This document shows, piece by piece, positions 1-8,404 of a DNA stretch of 58,897 nucleotides. A model generated the notes under the pieces. The model saw only the letters and a list, made by a program, of their open reading frames with translations. It had not been told where the DNA came from and searched no databases. The first letter of the stretch is position 1; every line of letters begins with the position of its first letter. Position numbers and translations under genes: made by a program. The stretch is from Clostridia bacterium (GTDB lineage Bacteria > Bacillota > Clostridia > Christensenellales > CAG-1252): contig JAIKVL010000026.1 of NCBI GenBank assembly GCA_024685775.1, positions 1-58,897 on the forward strand, in the 5' to 3' direction.

Positions 1-137
1 CCCATTGCTTGAAGTTGTCTTATCGTTTGATCCAAAAGCGCCAAATCATTTTGACTTGCCGTTTTTCTCCATTCCTTTTCGCATTCCAACGCATCGCAAT
101 AAATCACAATGCTTGCTATATCAACTCTATCTTTCAT
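1..137 (-). CDS. Unknown protein, N-terminal part only
   Basis: The first 45 codons of a minus-strand gene run off the left edge. The protein begins MKDRVDIASIVIYCDALE and is rich in Glu, Lys and Gln. The ATG at 137 follows a GAGGAG ribosome-binding site at a spacing of seven bases. No signal peptide or known motif is visible. Base composition is AT-richer than in most of the window, as in the small lipoprotein genes further right, which hints at acquired DNA. I do not recognise the family. Confidence 0.55.
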   Translation of the reverse strand, partial: MKDRVDIASIVIYCDALECEKEWRKTASQNDLALLDQTIRQLQAM

Positions 138-396
138 ATCATTTCTCCTCGCTCAAAAGAACCTTTACTGCAACCATACACTTGACAAAAATATGTGTTC
201 GCCGACTGCCAAACTCTATTGTTTTTACTATAAAGCTTATCGCCTAAACAATAGCAATACTATATCACACAATGCAACGCTTGTAAATACCTTATATCAT
301 TTTTCGCGTCAACGCTCTTTGCTTTTCGTAAGAGGGCGTCTCCCGCCGCAAAGCTGAATTTCTCCTCGATCCGCGGCGCATTTCTGCGAAGCCGTC
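138..396. other. AT-rich intergenic stretch
   Basis: No convincing gene. The left part must carry the minus-strand promoter of the edge gene. TTGCAT at about 273-278 (minus strand) with AT-rich sequence after it is one possibility, but no clear -35/-10 pair stands out. The right part leads to the promoter at 397-425. Confidence 0.3.
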
Positions 397-425
397 TTGA
401 ATTCGCGCGCGAAACATTGTATAGT
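397..425 (+). promoter_or_regulatory. Sigma-A-like promoter of the sialate-esterase-like gene
   Basis: TTGAAT at 397-402 and TATAGT at 420-425 are separated by exactly 17 bases. The next gene starts at 493, so the leader would be about 60 nt. Confidence 0.55.
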
Positions 426-492
426 ATAAGTGATCGCGCGGAAGGATCCGATCGGAACGCGTCCCGCGCGAAAACGAACACACGAGGTAACT

Positions 493-2871
493 ATGAAAAA
501 GCGTTTTATCTTTTGGATCCTGCTGATCGCCGCCGCCTGTCTTTTCCTCTCGGTCGGATGCAAACCGCCGAAAAAAGAGACCTTGACCATCGCCTTCCAA
601 ACGGGGACGAGCGAAACTCTCGCGGAACGGTCAGTCGATCTTTCGAAAGCGGACGAGCTCTCGCTTCCCTCGCCGTCGCGAGAGGTCTTCCTCGCGGAGA
701 GCGAGAATCAAGACGGTTGGTATTTCGACGGTTGGTATTTCGACCGCGCCTGTCAAGCCGCCTATTCTCCCGATCTTTTACGGGAAAAATCGGAAAACGG
801 GAAAGTTACGCTTTATGCGAAATGGGAGATTTATATGCAGATTAACGGAAAGATCGGCGGGAAAACCGTCCTGAACCCCGAATTTGCTTGGAAAAACCAA
901 GCGAACGACAAAGCTTTCGGCGTCCTCATCCGCGACGAAGCCGGCAACACCGTCCTGCGGGACGACGTCTCGGAGAACTTCTATCAGCTTCCGATCAACT
1001 TGGCATACGGAAAGAAATACACGTTCATCGTCTCGGGAAAGACGACGAACGCCACCTTTACCTGCCCCTTCGAGACGATCGCGGGAGAAGGCAAGCCCGA
1101 CTACCGCTCCGCGGAGTTCTCCGTCTCGGAGCCCTTTAAGTCGCATATGGTCATCCAGCGCGGAAAGCCGATCGAGATCAAAGGCAAAGCGCCCGCGAAA
1201 GCGCTCGTCATCGCCGATTTTTACGGAACGCAGTATCTGCAAACCGCAAGCGACGCGGGCGAATTCTCGTTTGCGTTCCCCGCTATGGAAGCGAACGCGA
1301 CCCCGACCGACCTCTCTTTCCGAATTCTGAAAGAGAAAAAGATCGTCCTCGAAGACGTCCTCGTCGGCGACGTCTATTTGGTCAGCGGACAGTCCAACGT
1401 TCAATGGTGCTTGAAAGACTCGGACTACACCGAAGCGGACGTGGATAACGCCGTCCGTAACGACGTCCGTTTTTACTCGATGAGCACCTCGCGCGCGGAG
1501 GAACCCATCGACACGGTCAAGGACGGAAAATGGTTTAAGATCAATAAGCTCAACCCCGGTTACACTTGGTACTCCGCGATCGCCTTTATGGTCGGCTCGA
1601 TGCTCGGGACGGAACTTGCCGAAGCAGGCGTTCCGATCGGCGTGATGTCCGCTTCGCAGGGCGACACGAATATCGTAAGTTGGATGGGTAAGGAGTACTA
1701 CGACGGACCGATCGCCAATAAAAACCTGCATTACAACGCGATGATCCATCCCCTCAGAAACGGCAATCTCAGCGGCGTGATTTGGTATCAGGGCTGCAAT
1801 AACTCGGCGAAAGGCTCGGACTACAAAGCCCTGCTCGGAAAACTCAAACAGAACTGGCGCGCCCTGTTCCGAAACGAGGATATGCCTTTTTATATCGTCC
1901 AACTCCCCGTCTTCGACGGCGACAGCGGCAATAATTACGACTTCTCGTTCGTCCGCGAATCGCAATACCTTTCCTGCGAAGAGGACGAGGACGCCTACCT
2001 GATCGCGACCTGCGACGGCGGCGACCCGACCTATATTCACCCGCGCGAAAAACGCTATATCTGCGAACGGCTCACGAAATCCATCCTTTCGACCGTCTAC
2101 GGAAAGCCCTATCTCCCCCAAAGCCCGACCTATCTTTCCCACGTCGTCCAAGGGAACCGAGCTATCGTCTCGGTCAAGAACGGCGAAGGGCTGAACGCGA
2201 AAGGCGCGATCGTCGGGTTCGAACTCGCGGGCGTGGACGGGAAATATTACGGCGCGACCGCGTCGATCGAGGGCGGCAAACTCGTCGTTACGTCCGAAAG
2301 CGTGGCGGCGCCCGTCTATATCAAATACGGGTTCTCGAAGAGCCCCTTCCTGAACGTCTATAATAAAGACGGCTTCCTTTTGAGCCCCTTCCGCACCGAC
2401 CGCTATAACCGCGGGATCGATCTTTTGGACTATAAGAGCGGCGCGAATTACGCGCAATCGGGCGGCGACGAAATGACCTACGAGATCGTTTCGGTCGGAA
2501 ACGGAAAGGGTTTCCGCGTCAGCAAAGCAGGCGGCAGCGCGGGCTACGGCATTTTGAAACTCGATAAATGGGGCGCGATCGGCTATGAGGAAAGCGCGAT
2601 GAAGATCCGCGTCGTCGGGACGAATTCCGGCGCGACCGTCCGCTTCCGCATCCGCGAAAATTCCTACGAGATCTGGGCGTACTCCTTTACGGACGACTTT
2701 ACGGGCGAGAAAACCTTTACCTTCCCCCTCTCCGACCTGACCTGCCTGGACAGCCCGTCGGACGGCATCCTCGACACCCAAGCCGTCCGCAATATCGATA
2801 TCGCGATCCAAGCCGACGGCGCGGCTACCGTCACCTTCCTCGACGTCAAGTTCGTCGATCCGCAAGTCTGA
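493..2871 (+). CDS. Lipoprotein, sialate O-acetylesterase-like (SGNH family)
   Basis: Predicted surface-anchored carbohydrate esterase of 792 aa. The start at 493 follows GAGG and gives a lipoprotein signal (MKKRFIFWILLIAAACLF...SVGC). Residues about 30-115 form a short beta-rich repeat of the InlB/Listeria-Bacteroides type (DGWYFD, LYAKW). The sialate O-acetylesterase family signature follows: VIQRGKPIEIKG, then the catalytic serine block VSGQSN near residue 300, GVIWYQGCNN near residue 430, and the late histidine block YIHPREK near residue 515. The C-terminal 150 residues look like a beta-sandwich, possibly carbohydrate binding. It is a single gene with its own promoter and terminator. The true substrate may be any acetylated glycan. 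The direct doubling of GDGWYFD-like codons at 714-745 is a tandem 15-base repeat. Confidence 0.8.
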   Translation: MKKRFIFWILLIAAACLFLSVGCKPPKKETLTIAFQTGTSETLAERSVDLSKADELSLPSPSREVFLAESENQDGWYFDGWYFDRACQAAYSPDLLREKSENGKVTLYAKWEIYMQINGKIGGKTVLNPEFAWKNQANDKAFGVLIRDEAGNTVLRDDVSENFYQLPINLAYGKKYTFIVSGKTTNATFTCPFETIAGEGKPDYRSAEFSVSEPFKSHMVIQRGKPIEIKGKAPAKALVIADFYGTQYLQTASDAGEFSFAFPAMEANATPTDLSFRILKEKKIVLEDVLVGDVYLVSGQSNVQWCLKDSDYTEADVDNAVRNDVRFYSMSTSRAEEPIDTVKDGKWFKINKLNPGYTWYSAIAFMVGSMLGTELAEAGVPIGVMSASQGDTNIVSWMGKEYYDGPIANKNLHYNAMIHPLRNGNLSGVIWYQGCNNSAKGSDYKALLGKLKQNWRALFRNEDMPFYIVQLPVFDGDSGNNYDFSFVRESQYLSCEEDEDAYLIATCDGGDPTYIHPREKRYICERLTKSILSTVYGKPYLPQSPTYLSHVVQGNRAIVSVKNGEGLNAKGAIVGFELAGVDGKYYGATASIEGGKLVVTSESVAAPVYIKYGFSKSPFLNVYNKDGFLLSPFRTDRYNRGIDLLDYKSGANYAQSGGDEMTYEIVSVGNGKGFRVSKAGGSAGYGILKLDKWGAIGYEESAMKIRVVGTNSGATVRFRIRENSYEIWAYSFTDDFTGEKTFTFPLSDLTCLDSPSDGILDTQAVRNIDIAIQADGAATVTFLDVKFVDPQV

Positions 2872-2891
2872 ATCGAACCATAAGAGACGAA

Positions 2892-2924
2892 AAAAGGGCG
2901 GGAACTTCAAATTCCCGCCCTTTT
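2892..2924 (+). terminator. Intrinsic terminator
   Basis: Thirteen-base arms (AAAAGGGCGGGAA / TTCCCGCCCTTTT) around a seven-base loop, 20 bases after the esterase stop codon. Confidence 0.85.
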
Positions 2925-3086
2925 CGTTTTTATTTCGATTGCCAGCATCAAAAGAACGCGGCGTAACGCCCGATCAATTCGGCGAGGCGATCAAGGGTAC
3001 TCTTTTTTAAGCATATGAGAACTTTTTCATCGGAGCCGTAACTTTTTGCGGAAGAAACCGTTAAACTTTTTGTTCATTTTCCAACC

Positions 3087-3650
3087 TCAATTTATAAAAA
3101 CGACTTCCAAAGTCGTGACGTCCAATTTGTCCAAAACATAACCAAAAACATTTTGCGCATATCTCGGAGCGGTAACGGATTTATTTTTGAATTCTTTTTT
3201 AATTCGCATTTTCAAAACGTCGCCATCTTGTTCAAACCCTTCAAATCGATCGTTTCGCTTACTTGTCGTTCGGAAAAAGGCGATTGCGATCATTTGCGTT
3301 TCGGGATCGATTTCGGGTAACGTTTCGAATATTTCTTCTAGCTGTTCCGTTTCTTTTATAATATAGCATCGGGTTTCGGGTGAAGTTTTATCATAATCAT
3401 TTGTGTGTTTTCCATCAATTAACCCAAGGCTTTTCGTTGAATTCTCCTCCATAAAAGACGACTTTAAACCGGAAGTGCCGGTTCTTCCCGAAAGGTCTTC
3501 TCTATAAATATGAATAATACGTTTCGCATTGTATCGGGTAATATCATACTCCTCTTTATCGCCGTTCTCTTTATTCGGATGATTGCATGACGCAAAAATC
3601 GTAAAACAAAGGATCAAAAGTAATAAAATGCAAATAATCTTTTTCCTCAT
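3087..3650 (-). CDS. Small lipoprotein, PrcB-like shape (paralogue 1)
   Basis: 187 aa. The N-terminus MRKKIICILLLLILCFTIFASC is a lipoprotein signal with the acylated Cys at about 22. The mature part contains a stretch with an approach-type pattern (YIIKETEQLEEIFE, then a hydrophobic strand QMIAIAFFR, then LKMRI, then a late LEVVF strand). This pattern is shared loosely with the lipoproteins at 4083 and 4651 and recalls PrcB-type domains, though that is an inference. SD AAAGGAGGG precedes the ATG. The promoter lies in a 98-base sequence duplicated upstream of the gene at 5175. AT-rich compared with the host. Function unknown. Confidence 0.65.
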   Translation of the reverse strand: MRKKIICILLLLILCFTIFASCNHPNKENGDKEEYDITRYNAKRIIHIYREDLSGRTGTSGLKSSFMEENSTKSLGLIDGKHTNDYDKTSPETRCYIIKETEQLEEIFETLPEIDPETQMIAIAFFRTTSKRNDRFEGFEQDGDVLKMRIKKEFKNKSVTAPRYAQNVFGYVLDKLDVTTLEVVFIN

Positions 3651-3653
3651 ACT

Positions 3654-3751
3654 CCCTCCTTTCGTTCGATTTTATGCCTGCGCGCTCCGTGGTTACTCTA
3701 TATTATCAAAATATTTACAATGTCGTCAATATGGGTTTTACAGAGAAAAAG
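3654..3751. repeat. 98-base direct repeat, copy A (promoter and SD region)
   Basis: Aligns without gaps to 5179-5276, with about eight differences. On the minus strand it carries the ribosome-binding site and promoter of the lipoprotein gene ending at 3087, so the whole 5' control region has been duplicated. Confidence 0.85.
3702..3729 (-). promoter_or_regulatory. Promoter inside repeat copy A
   Basis: On the minus strand TTGACG (3729-3724) and GATAAT (3707-3702) are spaced 16 bases apart. An overlapping TAATAT would give 18. The same elements recur in copy B at 5227-5254. Confidence 0.65.
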
Positions 3752-4059
3752 CCCGTTCGTCCGAGGCGCAGAACGGCAAATTTCCCTGTGGCGAGTATTC
3801 GAGCATTTCCATTGTGCTTGCGAAAAAGACGGCGTATCCGTAATCTTCAAAATCAACGTACAAATGATCAGGAGAATCATTAAGGCTGTATAGAATTTCA
3901 ATTTTTTGAATTTTTTTATTTCCAAAAGTGGCTTCTGAATTCTTTTCTATTCCTAATCCAACTTCTGCTTCCGCCATTCTATCAGTTTCGTTAGATACAA
4001 TAAAAAAAGAAACCCGCACAAAACATTATGACCGAAATTAATAGTAGTGTTTTTCTCAT
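3738..4059 (-). pseudogene. Small lipoprotein/secreted gene broken by a one-base frameshift
   Basis: An ATG at 4059 after GGAAGG starts MRKTLLLISVIMFCAGFFF, a signal sequence, and hits a stop after 22 codons. The next frame continues with SNETDRMAEAEVGLGIEKN and runs to the stop at 3738 with coherent protein-like sequence. The frames meet in a run of seven T (A at 4002-4008). Removing one base restores a single reading frame of about 106 aa. This may be a true frameshift, slippage or a sequencing error. The tail reaches into the repeat at 3654-3751. It is last in the operon after the genes at 4651 and 4083. Confidence 0.6.
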
Positions 4060-4082
4060 AGTAATAACTTCCTTCCATTAAG

Positions 4083-4646
4083 CTATCCTATAGTTATTTT
4101 TAATTCTTTTGCAATGGGTTTATCGATTTCAAACAAGAACCATCTTTGATTCGGGCTCGTTGCAGTTCCTCTTGGTTCACCTTTTACAGTTCCGCGACGA
4201 TAAACGTTTATGTATAATTCATCATTCGCTTTGTTTACACTCGTAACATAATAGCTGTCATTTCCATACACGGTAGTACATGTGTAAAGAACATAGTATT
4301 TATGCTCAAAATCGCATGTTAATGTGCAATCATTTAGCATCAACTCTTCAAAATCCGATTTTGTTGAAATCGTCCAAGTGTATTCCGCCGGAAGTCCATC
4401 GACATCGGATTCGCACCCTGTTGTATGATAAGAGTTTTTTATTTCATCCTTAACAAAATCACCGTAATTGTCATATAAAACAACCGATCCATCTTTTCTT
4501 TTAAAATCACCACAGGAATAAAAAAAGCATAATCCAAAGATAATTAAAGCAATTCCAATATAAAAAGCTTTTCTAAACAACGTACTTTCTCTTTTGGCAA
4601 ACTGGCGTACACTAATAACAAACTTATATATCCATATCTTTTTCAT
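4083..4646 (-). CDS. Small membrane-anchored protein, PrcB-like shape (paralogue 2)
   Basis: 187 aa from the ATG at 4646, four bases after the stop of the upstream gene. An earlier ATG at 4676 would overlap that gene. A basic N-terminus is followed by one membrane segment near residues 30-50 (AFYIGIALIIFGLCFFYSC), which could be a late lipobox. The soluble part has an opening SDFEELMLN helix, a strand YYVLYTC, a LYINVYRR strand and a final FLFEIDK strand, the same order as in the two neighbouring lipoproteins. AT-rich. Function unknown. Translation is probably coupled to the upstream lipoprotein. Confidence 0.6.
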   Translation of the reverse strand: MKKIWIYKFVISVRQFAKRESTLFRKAFYIGIALIIFGLCFFYSCGDFKRKDGSVVLYDNYGDFVKDEIKNSYHTTGCESDVDGLPAEYTWTISTKSDFEELMLNDCTLTCDFEHKYYVLYTCTTVYGNDSYYVTSVNKANDELYINVYRRGTVKGEPRGTATSPNQRWFLFEIDKPIAKELKITIG

Positions 4647-4650
4647 TTTT

Positions 4651-5175
4651 CTACCCGCGTAATATGATAACATCATCCTTTTCAGTTTTATCGACTTTTA
4701 TAACCAAACACTTTTGTAACGGTGCGCTTAATCCCGGGGCGAAAGGATCCATCGATTCGTGCATTATCCTAATATATAATACGCCTAAATCCATATAACT
4801 CCTTTTAACATAATAAGGGCGCGGGACATAAGAAGTAAAAATATAGACAAGAAGCGTCTCATTTTTATAATCAATGGAGATATTAAAACTTGAAAAGATA
4901 TTAGTTTCTTCCTCTTCGTCTTCTAAAATATACAAGTATTCGGTTGAAAATTCTTCGCCGTGCGTATTCAAGTACTCTTCTTGCCCTTCAAGTTTTATAA
5001 AGCAACTGTTACGCGTGATGTTTTTCATTAAAAATTCCTCACGCACTTCATATCCTTCGTATAAAACCTCGGCATGAAACGGATTTGATTCTTCAATCGA
5101 TTCTTTACAAGAAAAAAGCGACATAGAAAATACAATACAAAATGATACTATTAAAATGAATATGTTTTTTTTCAT
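4651..5175 (-). CDS. Small lipoprotein (paralogue 3)
   Basis: 174 aa. Lipoprotein signal MKKNIFILIVSFCIVFSM with Cys at about 23 (SLFSCKES). The mature part has the pattern CFIKLEGQEEYLNTHG, then a hydrophobic strand (ETLLVYIFTSYVP), a LYIRIM strand and a closing CLVIKVDK strand. First gene of a three-gene minus-strand operon. It shares its 98-base upstream control region with the gene at 3087-3650. I infer a family of divergent paralogues, but the sequence identity is low. No enzymatic motif is seen. Confidence 0.65.
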   Translation of the reverse strand: MKKNIFILIVSFCIVFSMSLFSCKESIEESNPFHAEVLYEGYEVREEFLMKNITRNSCFIKLEGQEEYLNTHGEEFSTEYLYILEDEEEETNIFSSFNISIDYKNETLLVYIFTSYVPRPYYVKRSYMDLGVLYIRIMHESMDPFAPGLSAPLQKCLVIKVDKTEKDDVIILRG

Positions 5176-5178
5176 ACG

Positions 5179-5276
5179 CCCTCCTTTCGTTCGATTTTAT
5201 GCCCGCGCGTTTTGCGGTTACTCTATATTATCAAAATATTTACAATTTCGTCAATATGGGTTTTACAAAGAAAAAG
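5179..5276. repeat. 98-base direct repeat, copy B
   Basis: Gap-free match to 3654-3751. Carries the SD and the minus-strand promoter (TTGACG 5254-5249, GATAAT 5232-5227) of the lipoprotein gene starting at 5175. Confidence 0.85.
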
Positions 5277-5303
5277 GGCGGGGACTTCATTTCCCGCCCT
5301 TTT
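5272..5303. terminator. Bidirectional intrinsic terminator
   Basis: Arms AAAAGGGCGGG and CCCGCCCTTTT with a ten-base loop. It sits just after the stop codon of the minus-strand glycosidase at 5316 and is similar in sequence to the terminator at 2892-2924. Confidence 0.8.
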
Positions 5304-5315
5304 CTTTTCACTCGT

Positions 5316-8300
5316 TTATTTCTTTTCGATCAAGCGGATCACGGGGTCTTCGAGGACGCCGCCTTTATCGAGGACATAGCCGCGGACGCGCCAAGGGAGC
5401 GACCTGCGATGGAACCAGCTCGGGCTGTCCGACCGCTTATACTTGCGGCGAATATGGACCGCGCCGAACGCGTTCTCGCGCGAAACGTACGCCGTCAGCG
5501 CAAGGGAGTTTTCCCCTTCTTTCGACTTGAAAGAGGCTTCGTACGGCGCGAAGAAGATATCTTTTTCCTCGCCGTTCAGATTCGCGGTCAAAAGCGCCGA
5601 AGCGTAGCGCGCGGAAAGGACGGCTTTTTCGCCCTGCGCCACGAACGAGGCAAAATAAGTGATCTTGCCGCTGTAAAACGGAAGGAACTGCTTCGTAACG
5701 TCGCGGAAGGCGAGCTTCTTCGGAAGCGGAACGATTTTTCCTTTCGTTCCTTTGAGATCGACGCCGAATGCGCCGAGGAGATAGCAGTTCTCGCAACAAT
5801 CGTAGTTTCCCATCGGGATCGAAAGCTCGACGAGGTTGCGCCCCGCTTTGAGTTCGATCGGGATCGTTCGAATCGCCTGATCGACGTAGTACCCGTCGGG
5901 CGCTGCGGTCACGGCTTCCCCATTAACGGAAAGGGAATAATCCTCATACTCGCAGGCGAATTTCGCGGAGACGGAGATTTCGCTCTCGACCTCGAAGAGA
6001 AGGGAAACGCGCCCTTTCTCCGTTTCGGGAGCGCGGAGCCAAGGTTGGAGATCGGAGCGATAAGCTCCGAGACCGAGCGACTTTCTCGCGGCGTTCGTCA
6101 AAAGATCGAGATCGCGCCTTGCGTGAACCTTCGCGCCGCCCGCCGACCATTTCGCCTTATCGAGAAGCAGGACGTTCGGCTCGCCGAGCGCGTAATCGTA
6201 TTCGCCCGAAAGGACGATCTCGCGGGAAATCTTTTCTTCCGCCGCCACCTCTTCCTTTCCGCTTTCGCCGCCCTCTTCCAAGCGAAGGAGCAAGCTGTCG
6301 TTATTGTATAAAGTCTTTCGGACGTAGGTCGCGCCGCCACGGATCTCAGCCGCAAGCGGTTTGATCTCACCCGTTATCGTGTCGAATTCGGTAACCTTCC
6401 AATTTCCCTTGATTTCAATCGTAACGCTGTCTTTTACGACGTTCGGATCGTTCGTCAAGGGGACGGAACGGGGATGGGGGAAGCCCGCGCGCGGCGCGGT
6501 CAGGAAAAGCCACCTGCCGCTCTTATCCTCGCGGAGCGTGGAAAGATATTCGTTCGGTCTCTTCTCGGACGAGACGGAAACGGAAACGTTCTCTTTGACT
6601 GCGGAAAGGACGGCTTCCTTTTCAAACGGCACGCTCTCGCATTCTTTTTCGAATTCGACCGCGTCGAAGGAAGTCTCTCCGTCGATCATCGCGGGAGGCG
6701 CGCCGAGGAAGACGACTTTGCCGCCCGCCTTGCGGAACGCTTTCAGAAAATCGAGCGTCGAGCGGCGCATCGTCAGAAGATCGGGGACGAGAATGGTCTT
6801 ATATTCGCACTCTCCGACCGCAAGGGGATCTTCCCCTCTTTGCGAAGGGAGAAGCGCCTCGGAAATAAAGTCGAAATCGCACCCGCCGTAAAGCAGGATG
6901 TCGGTCAGACGCAGAAAATCCCGATCCGCTTCTTTCCGCCACTTGCGCGACATATTTTTCGCCGCGATATGCAGATAATAGCTTTCGATCGGATGGATCA
7001 CGGCGACTTCGTTGATCGCCTTGCCGCGCGTCAAAGCGACGTTCAGCCTCGCGAAGTGATCTTCCAGCCCCTTCCATTTCAAATACCACGGAGACTGGTA
7101 GAAAAGAGAAGGCGGATAGTCGCGCTTCGCTTCGCCGCGCATGCTGTAATAGGAAAGGTGCGGCACGCGGACGGTGACGCCGAGGCAGGCGAGCCAATCG
7201 CCCTCTTCCTTGAATTTCCCGAATTCCGCGACCCAACGCGAAACGCCGTAGAGTTCGCAAAGCATCCCCTCTTTCCCCTCTTGGCGGACGACGGATTCCG
7301 TTTGCTTCGCGGTGGTGAATTCGTGTCTGCCGCAAAGCAGGTCGATGCCGGGGATCCCGAAATGCTTATAATGGCGCATCGTCTCGCCGACCGCCTTGCT
7401 TTGGGTGTCGAGCGTGGGTTCTTCCATTAAATGCCCCGTAAGGCGCAATCCGAGCGCTTCCGCTCTCTTGCCGAGATTATCCGAGAAGGCTTCCGCGAAA
7501 CGCTCGGTGCGGTGGGTATGATAACGGAAACGCGTGCGGAACAGCGTCTCGGAAGGAAGATCGAAGAAAAGTTCGGGCAAAAGGTCCAGAATGTCCTCGC
7601 CGAAGGTCTTTTCGTAGGTCTCCGCGAAATCGTCCGTCCAAGGAAGGATCGCCTGCCCGGGGAAAAGCGAACACTTGAAGGGGGAAATAAACTTGGTCTG
7701 CGGTTCGTCCGTAAAGATCGCGGGAACGGTCTTTCCGAATTCTTCGCCGACGGTTTTTTGGTACGTCCCGTAGGTATAGTCCGCGAAGCGATCGAGCGCC
7801 TCTTTGCAGAGGGCGTCGACGTAACCCGCTTGGTTAAACTGGTCGGACGGCTCGTCCACGACGAGATAGGCGTAGAAGCGTCTGCCCGCGGCTTTTTCGC
7901 CCTCTTTTAAGCGCGTATAGCCCGAACATTTTCCGCAAAAGAGGCGAACGGCGTAGGTCGCGAGAAGTTTCGCGCCGCCGGTCTGCCTACCGCCCGAAAA
8001 GGTCGCCGTCTCGGCTTTCTTTTTCGGCGTAAAGACGAGCCCTCTTCTTCTGAATCTGCCGTCTTTCGTGACTTCGCCGCCGCCGAAGCCCGATGGATAA
8101 CGGTCTTCGTCATACAGCCACGCAAGCGTCTTCGTCCGCTTCGCGTCTTCAACGCAAGCCCTTACGCACGCATTGAATTTTTCGCCGAGATAGGGCGTAG
8201 CGAGCCCCGCGCGCGGGTGCATATGATAGCCGCCGAAGCCCATCTCGCGGAAGATCCCCGCCTGCCTGACGCATTCTTTTTCATCCAGTTCGTCGTTCCA

Positions 8301-8390
8301 AGACCAAAAAGGCGCGCCGCGGTATTCGGCGGTCGGATCGCGGAACAGTTCTTCGCTTATCCGTTCGGATTTGTTTTTCTCGTATAACAT
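5316..8390 (-). CDS. Large glycoside hydrolase, GH106 / rhamnosidase-like
   Basis: 1024 aa, cytoplasmic (no signal peptide). The start at 8390 is set by GGGAGGAAACCT just upstream. An in-frame ATG at 8432 would overlap the preceding gene more and lacks an SD. The opening block RGAPFWSWNDELDEKE and GFGGYHMHPRAGL is typical of GH106-type alpha-L-rhamnosidases and related uncharacterised GH2-fold enzymes. A TIM-barrel half (LYDEDRYPSGFGGGE, FTDEPQ, GHLMEEPTLD) is followed by a Rossmann-like section (KTILVPDLLTMRRS) and a C-terminal beta-sandwich with a galactose-binding-like fold (PIELKAGRNLVELSIPMGNYD). It is co-transcribed with the GH13 gene, 14 bases downstream of its stop, which suggests intracellular oligosaccharide breakdown. 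Exact substrate unknown. Confidence 0.75.
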   Translation of the reverse strand: MLYEKNKSERISEELFRDPTAEYRGAPFWSWNDELDEKECVRQAGIFREMGFGGYHMHPRAGLATPYLGEKFNACVRACVEDAKRTKTLAWLYDEDRYPSGFGGGEVTKDGRFRRRGLVFTPKKKAETATFSGGRQTGGAKLLATYAVRLFCGKCSGYTRLKEGEKAAGRRFYAYLVVDEPSDQFNQAGYVDALCKEALDRFADYTYGTYQKTVGEEFGKTVPAIFTDEPQTKFISPFKCSLFPGQAILPWTDDFAETYEKTFGEDILDLLPELFFDLPSETLFRTRFRYHTHRTERFAEAFSDNLGKRAEALGLRLTGHLMEEPTLDTQSKAVGETMRHYKHFGIPGIDLLCGRHEFTTAKQTESVVRQEGKEGMLCELYGVSRWVAEFGKFKEEGDWLACLGVTVRVPHLSYYSMRGEAKRDYPPSLFYQSPWYLKWKGLEDHFARLNVALTRGKAINEVAVIHPIESYYLHIAAKNMSRKWRKEADRDFLRLTDILLYGGCDFDFISEALLPSQRGEDPLAVGECEYKTILVPDLLTMRRSTLDFLKAFRKAGGKVVFLGAPPAMIDGETSFDAVEFEKECESVPFEKEAVLSAVKENVSVSVSSEKRPNEYLSTLREDKSGRWLFLTAPRAGFPHPRSVPLTNDPNVVKDSVTIEIKGNWKVTEFDTITGEIKPLAAEIRGGATYVRKTLYNNDSLLLRLEEGGESGKEEVAAEEKISREIVLSGEYDYALGEPNVLLLDKAKWSAGGAKVHARRDLDLLTNAARKSLGLGAYRSDLQPWLRAPETEKGRVSLLFEVESEISVSAKFACEYEDYSLSVNGEAVTAAPDGYYVDQAIRTIPIELKAGRNLVELSIPMGNYDCCENCYLLGAFGVDLKGTKGKIVPLPKKLAFRDVTKQFLPFYSGKITYFASFVAQGEKAVLSARYASALLTANLNGEEKDIFFAPYEASFKSKEGENSLALTAYVSRENAFGAVHIRRKYKRSDSPSWFHRRSLPWRVRGYVLDKGGVLEDPVIRLIEKK

Positions 8391-8404
8391 AGGTTTCCTC
8401 CCGT

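Noticed and set aside
778..2910. A 710-codon open frame on the minus strand opposite the sialate esterase-like gene
   Set aside because: It is the complementary shadow of a GC-periodic gene. The plus-strand protein has a signal peptide and family motifs, the minus-strand one has none.
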